From Nemertoderma westbladi (Eukaryota > Xenacoelomorpha > Nemertodermatida > Nemertodermatidae): a DNA stretch of 64,000 bases. The first letter of the stretch is position 1. Each line of letters opens with the position of its first letter. The DNA is taken from assembly GCA_032718475.1 (NCBI GenBank), contig JAUCBJ010000109.1, positions 17,592-81,591 on the forward strand. The letters are read 5' to 3'. Both the position numbers and the translations under genes were made by a program. Below, one piece after another: positions 61,259 to 64,000 of the stretch. The notes under the pieces are model-generated. The model saw only the letters and a program-made list of their open reading frames with translations, had not been told where the DNA came from and searched no databases.

Positions 61259-61266
61259 GGGAGCGG
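61259..61266 (+). other. polypurine tract of copy 2
   Basis: GGGAGCGG lies directly before the 3' LTR, identical to copy 1. Confidence 0.8.
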
Positions 61267-62472
61267 TGTAAAAGCTTTTGTGGGATAACTGATTCGTTTG
61301 CCTTGCTGGCCAGTTCCCCCCCGGTCGCTAGAATACTCTAAAAGGGATCTATAGCTAAAATAGTGCAAGCTACCAGCTTATTGGCTGATGTGCTGTACGA
61401 AGGTATCTGGGCTCCGTTTAATCGGCCAACCAGCTTAGGGAGGTTGCCTCAGCCCTGCTGTCCGTATCGGCCAATAGAATTTGAGTGGGCATTGATTTTG
61501 ACCTATCCCAGAGCTACTGAACTGAATTTCCTATCTGTATGCTCATCCTCTGTGTTGGACGGGAGCTTCGGGGAATAAGGGTAGTTGGTATCCTCGTATA
61601 GTCATCTAGTCATATGATTCTTCATATGATTCTGTTGTTATGTTCCCATTTTTCGCCATAACACCGGCTTTTGGGAAGAACTCCAGTAAAACTGCTTAAA
61701 TTATCGAAAGTATAACTGTTACCTCACTCACTCACTAACTTACCTAACTCACTTAATTTAACTGCACTAATCATATTGTTTGTACTGTTATTTACCGTCA
61801 GTTATTAATTGTATCGATTTGTTGATTAATTATTGCCCTTTGGAGAATACGGATAAATCACCCAAAATTCCCAATTTTCTTGATACACTACAGGTTAGAG
61901 AGACAGGCTATATATAACAATTGCGATTTATATCAATGTGGTGTGTATTGAATCTAATGTTATTTAGCAGACCCTACATGAGTCAATTGCCGCTCTCTTT
62001 ATGTGTGATCAAATTTACTGACGGTCGGCAGAATAGTGTGCATGATTGTGATTGGTAACAAAGCATTTCCTAAAGAATTTCCTAATGCGCCTTATACTTT
62101 AATCATAAGCAGTATCGTTGCGTTTAGTATAAGTCCTAGTTCTGTTTAAATAGATAGAGCGCCACGTCCTAAAGGAACTGTTAATATTTCCCGAAAGCCA
62201 ATAATATCTGTCAGAAATTAACTATTAACGATCTATCGAATAATACAGTAGATTTACACTGCAACCTTACACTGCAATAATAAAATTTAAGCATCCGAAT
62301 TCAGCCTCCCGGGTGTAGATCCATCGGGTGAATGATCGCGCATGGGCTGGCTTCGGCTAACGTTTTGTTTATTAGCATAAAATATTGTCGTATGCTAAAG
62401 GTGTTTTAATTAACTAAAAGACATATAAATTTTGGCAGGTTAAACTGCTAAAGGTCTTCAAAAGCGCGAACA
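61267..62472 (+). repeat. 3' LTR of copy 2
   Basis: 1,206 bp, TGTAAAAGC...GCGCGAACA. Compared with the 5' LTR it shows about two substitutions (near 61490 and 61548), an 8-bp direct duplication (TTCCTAA repeat near 62080) and one extra C, and it lacks the nested insertion. Confidence 0.92.
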
Positions 62473-62477
62473 ACAGT
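62473..62477. repeat. right target-site duplication ACAGT
   Basis: It matches 49103-49107 exactly. Confidence 0.85.
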
Positions 62478-62557
62478 ATTAGTAGGCCTACTGTAGTACA
62501 GTAGTACGTTTGAACAGCACTAGCCCAACAAGCCTGAAGCTGAAATCAGTTAAATCA

Positions 62558-63273
62558 TGGTACCGGTATAGCAGGTATGTGCGCCATCTTGAGGATTGCG
62601 CGGGTATTATTTATTAAGTTCTTGGAATGAAATTTATTATTTTAATGTAATTCTATATTAAATATTACAAGGTAAATAAATAGCTGTTGCAATACGGTTA
62701 AGTTTATTTCATATGTAGGACATGAAAAGGGCTGTTTGGCATATGGGTTATGGGTTGGTTTAAGACATACTAGTAGTTGGCCCTGTAAAGGACCGTTTGC
62801 TTTTGTTAGGTCACTTCAGTTCTTACAGTAGTATATAGACATTCAGCACGAGTGGTAAATGCTTGAAAAGATCAAGGAGATTAGGGGAAGGTCGGTTGTG
62901 ATTTAAAACTCTCTCCCAGGTGGACAGCAATAAGATGTGGGCGACGGATGGTACGAATACAGGAAATTACGCAAACGAGACATTACCGGTACACCAACTC
63001 ACCAACAAAATAGGATATGCGACTTTACGCAAACTGGCAGTTACGCAAACGTGACCTAACGATTGCGGATTACTGATATTTCTTTAAGTCGCTCCACCCC
63101 ACATCGACTCTCTATACGTTGAGTGGGGACCCAATACAGTAACAGTACAGTATAGTAGTGTTCTAATATAATACTGTATAATACAACACAATATAATAGT
63201 ATACTGTAGCACAGTAAGACAACGGATATTGTCTGTCCTCAAGATGGCGCACAATACTGCTATACCGGTACCA
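62558..63273. mobile_element. non-autonomous inverted-repeat element (about 716 bp)
   Basis: The arms 62558-62595 and 63236-63273 are inverted repeats matching at 35 of 38 positions (TGGTACCGGTATAGCAG, then GTGCGCCATCTTGAGGA). The interior is AT-rich and has no gene; it contains a few TTACGCAAAC repeats. A TA duplication with ends CCGGTATAGCAG would fit a Tc1/mariner-like element, but the palindromic GGTACC at the edge makes the exact ends uncertain. Confidence 0.65.
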
Positions 63274-63344
63274 GTAACAATATTTATCAGTTTCTATCTG
63301 AATTCAGGCTTTTACGGCTAGTGTGGAATACAGTACCGGTGTCA

Positions 63345-63470
63345 CAGGCGAAAATGTCCCCCCGCGCGGAATGCCCAGGGGGGCATATTCGCCTAGCGCC
63401 AAATGCCCCCCCGGGTCACATAGGCCTAGCGCCATATGGCCCCCTACCGCGCAGAATGCCCCCCGGTGAT
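63345..63470. repeat. short GC-rich repeat cluster
   Basis: Two to three diverged units contain CCTAGCGCCAAATGCCCCCC and CCTAGCGCCATATGGCCCCC, plus related GAATGCCC words. It is far richer in C and G than its surroundings. The function is unknown. Confidence 0.6.
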
Positions 63471-63604
63471 TTTATGGTTTGAAATAAGGGATTCAATTGT
63501 AATTTCATTACACATTACATTAGGCCTATTTATTACATATCCAGTAAGTATACCAGAATACCATAAACAGTATACAATGATACATAACCATGTACAGTGG
63601 GTGG

Positions 63605-63930
63605 TATTAATATAAATGTATACTTAAATAGCTGCTCATTAACTTCTGCCACGAACTCACGTCCCTGATCTGACATCACGATCACCGACTCCGCCACCCC
63701 GTAGCGAGTCAACAATTCGTACAGAAATTCCGCAACGCGAGTCTTTTCCAGGAAGAGCCTTGGCTTCGGGCCATTTAGTAAAGTAGTCCATACATGTCAT
63801 TATATACTGTACACATTTCCCTTCAGCGTCAACGGTAGCGGCCCTATTAAATCGATTCCAAACTGAAACTGGAACTGGACGCAATAAAAATGCATCCCTC
63901 TCCAGGGGAAATTCGACGCAAATAACAGCT
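63605..63930 (-). pseudogene. gypsy-type integrase relic, frameshifted
   Basis: The minus strand encodes pieces of an rve integrase core: FGIDLIGP in one frame, then EGKCVQYIMTCMDYFTKWPEAKALP in a second, then LYELLTRYGVAESVIVMSDQGREF in a third, ending EVNEQLF. The order and the D...TKWPEA...SDQGREF pattern are those of Ty3/gypsy and GIN-like integrases. At least two frameshifts and the loss of the downstream part show it is dead. The right end may continue towards 64000 but is not readable. Confidence 0.8.
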
Positions 63931-64000
63931 GATTATTCTCAAAAATAAAACTGTAATCTGTTCCATTGTGCTTAGTTTATTGTTTTGGTTAAAATAACGT

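Larger units (their letters stand above)
49108..62472 (+). mobile_element. complete BEL/Pao-type LTR element, copy 2, lacking RT and integrase
   Basis: It is 13,365 bp, bounded by LTRs with TG...CA termini and ACAGT target duplications. In order: 5' LTR with a nested insertion, a long leader (51219-53477), an intact gag-protease ORF (53478-58121), non-coding DNA, broken accessory frames (59739-61188), the polypurine tract and the 3' LTR. Outside the nested insertion the two LTRs differ by only a few substitutions and two small indels (8 bp and 1 bp), so insertion was recent. No reverse transcriptase, RNase H or integrase is encoded, so its mobility must have depended on enzymes supplied in trans. 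It lies just upstream of PICK1, antisense to it. Confidence 0.92.

Noticed and set aside
61363-61578. 71-codon frame in the 3' LTR, with a near-identical one in the 5' LTR (49203-49418)
   Set aside because: Short LTR frame with no recognisable motif. It is present in both LTRs only because they are copies of each other.

Overview
The window is eukaryotic and almost certainly from an animal: spliced genes with GT-AG introns encode close relatives of bilaterian CstF-77 and PICK1, and the rest is satellite DNA, LTR retrotransposons and DNA-transposon fossils. The frequent TACCGGTA and TAGGCCTA words and the BEL/Pao elements suggest an invertebrate. I cannot name the species.

Layout. (1) 1-7496: the 3' part of a BEL/Pao-type LTR element on the + strand, with a broken gag-protease frame, decayed accessory frames, a polypurine tract and a 1.24-kb 3' LTR. 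(2) 7497-34816: about 27.3 kb of a 49-bp satellite, roughly 550 monomers, with higher-order blocks. (3) 34817-45698: five exons of CSTF3 (CstF-77) on the minus strand. The intron before the most downstream exon holds an ~18-bp minisatellite (37138-43525), a short detached piece of it, and a 1,019-bp non-autonomous hAT-type element. (4) 47171-48871: an apparently complete PICK1 gene on the minus strand in only two coding exons. (5) 49108-62472: a complete, young BEL/Pao-type element with a 5-bp target duplication, an intact 1,547-residue gag-protease frame and no reverse transcriptase or integrase. (6) 62478-64000: an inverted-repeat element, a GC-rich repeat and a frameshifted gypsy-type integrase relic.

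The main discovery is the origin of the satellite. Read on the minus strand, each 49-bp monomer is a copy of the last ~43 nt of the CSTF3 exon at 34817-34960 plus the first ~6 nt of its intron, that is, the exon's own 5' splice site. The array starts exactly at that splice site. The intron therefore carries hundreds of sense-oriented copies of its own donor site and can be read as a giant decoy 5' splice-site or U1-binding array. It lies in a gene for an mRNA 3'-end-processing factor whose homologues autoregulate through intronic polyadenylation. Degenerate copies of another CSTF3 exon end occur in a second intron at 44687-44886, which hints that exon ends have been copied downstream more than once in this gene.

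The second discovery is that both BEL/Pao copies lack the same reverse transcriptase-RNase H-integrase segment but retain gag and protease. They form a gag-only, non-autonomous family that one young intact copy shows to have been recently active.
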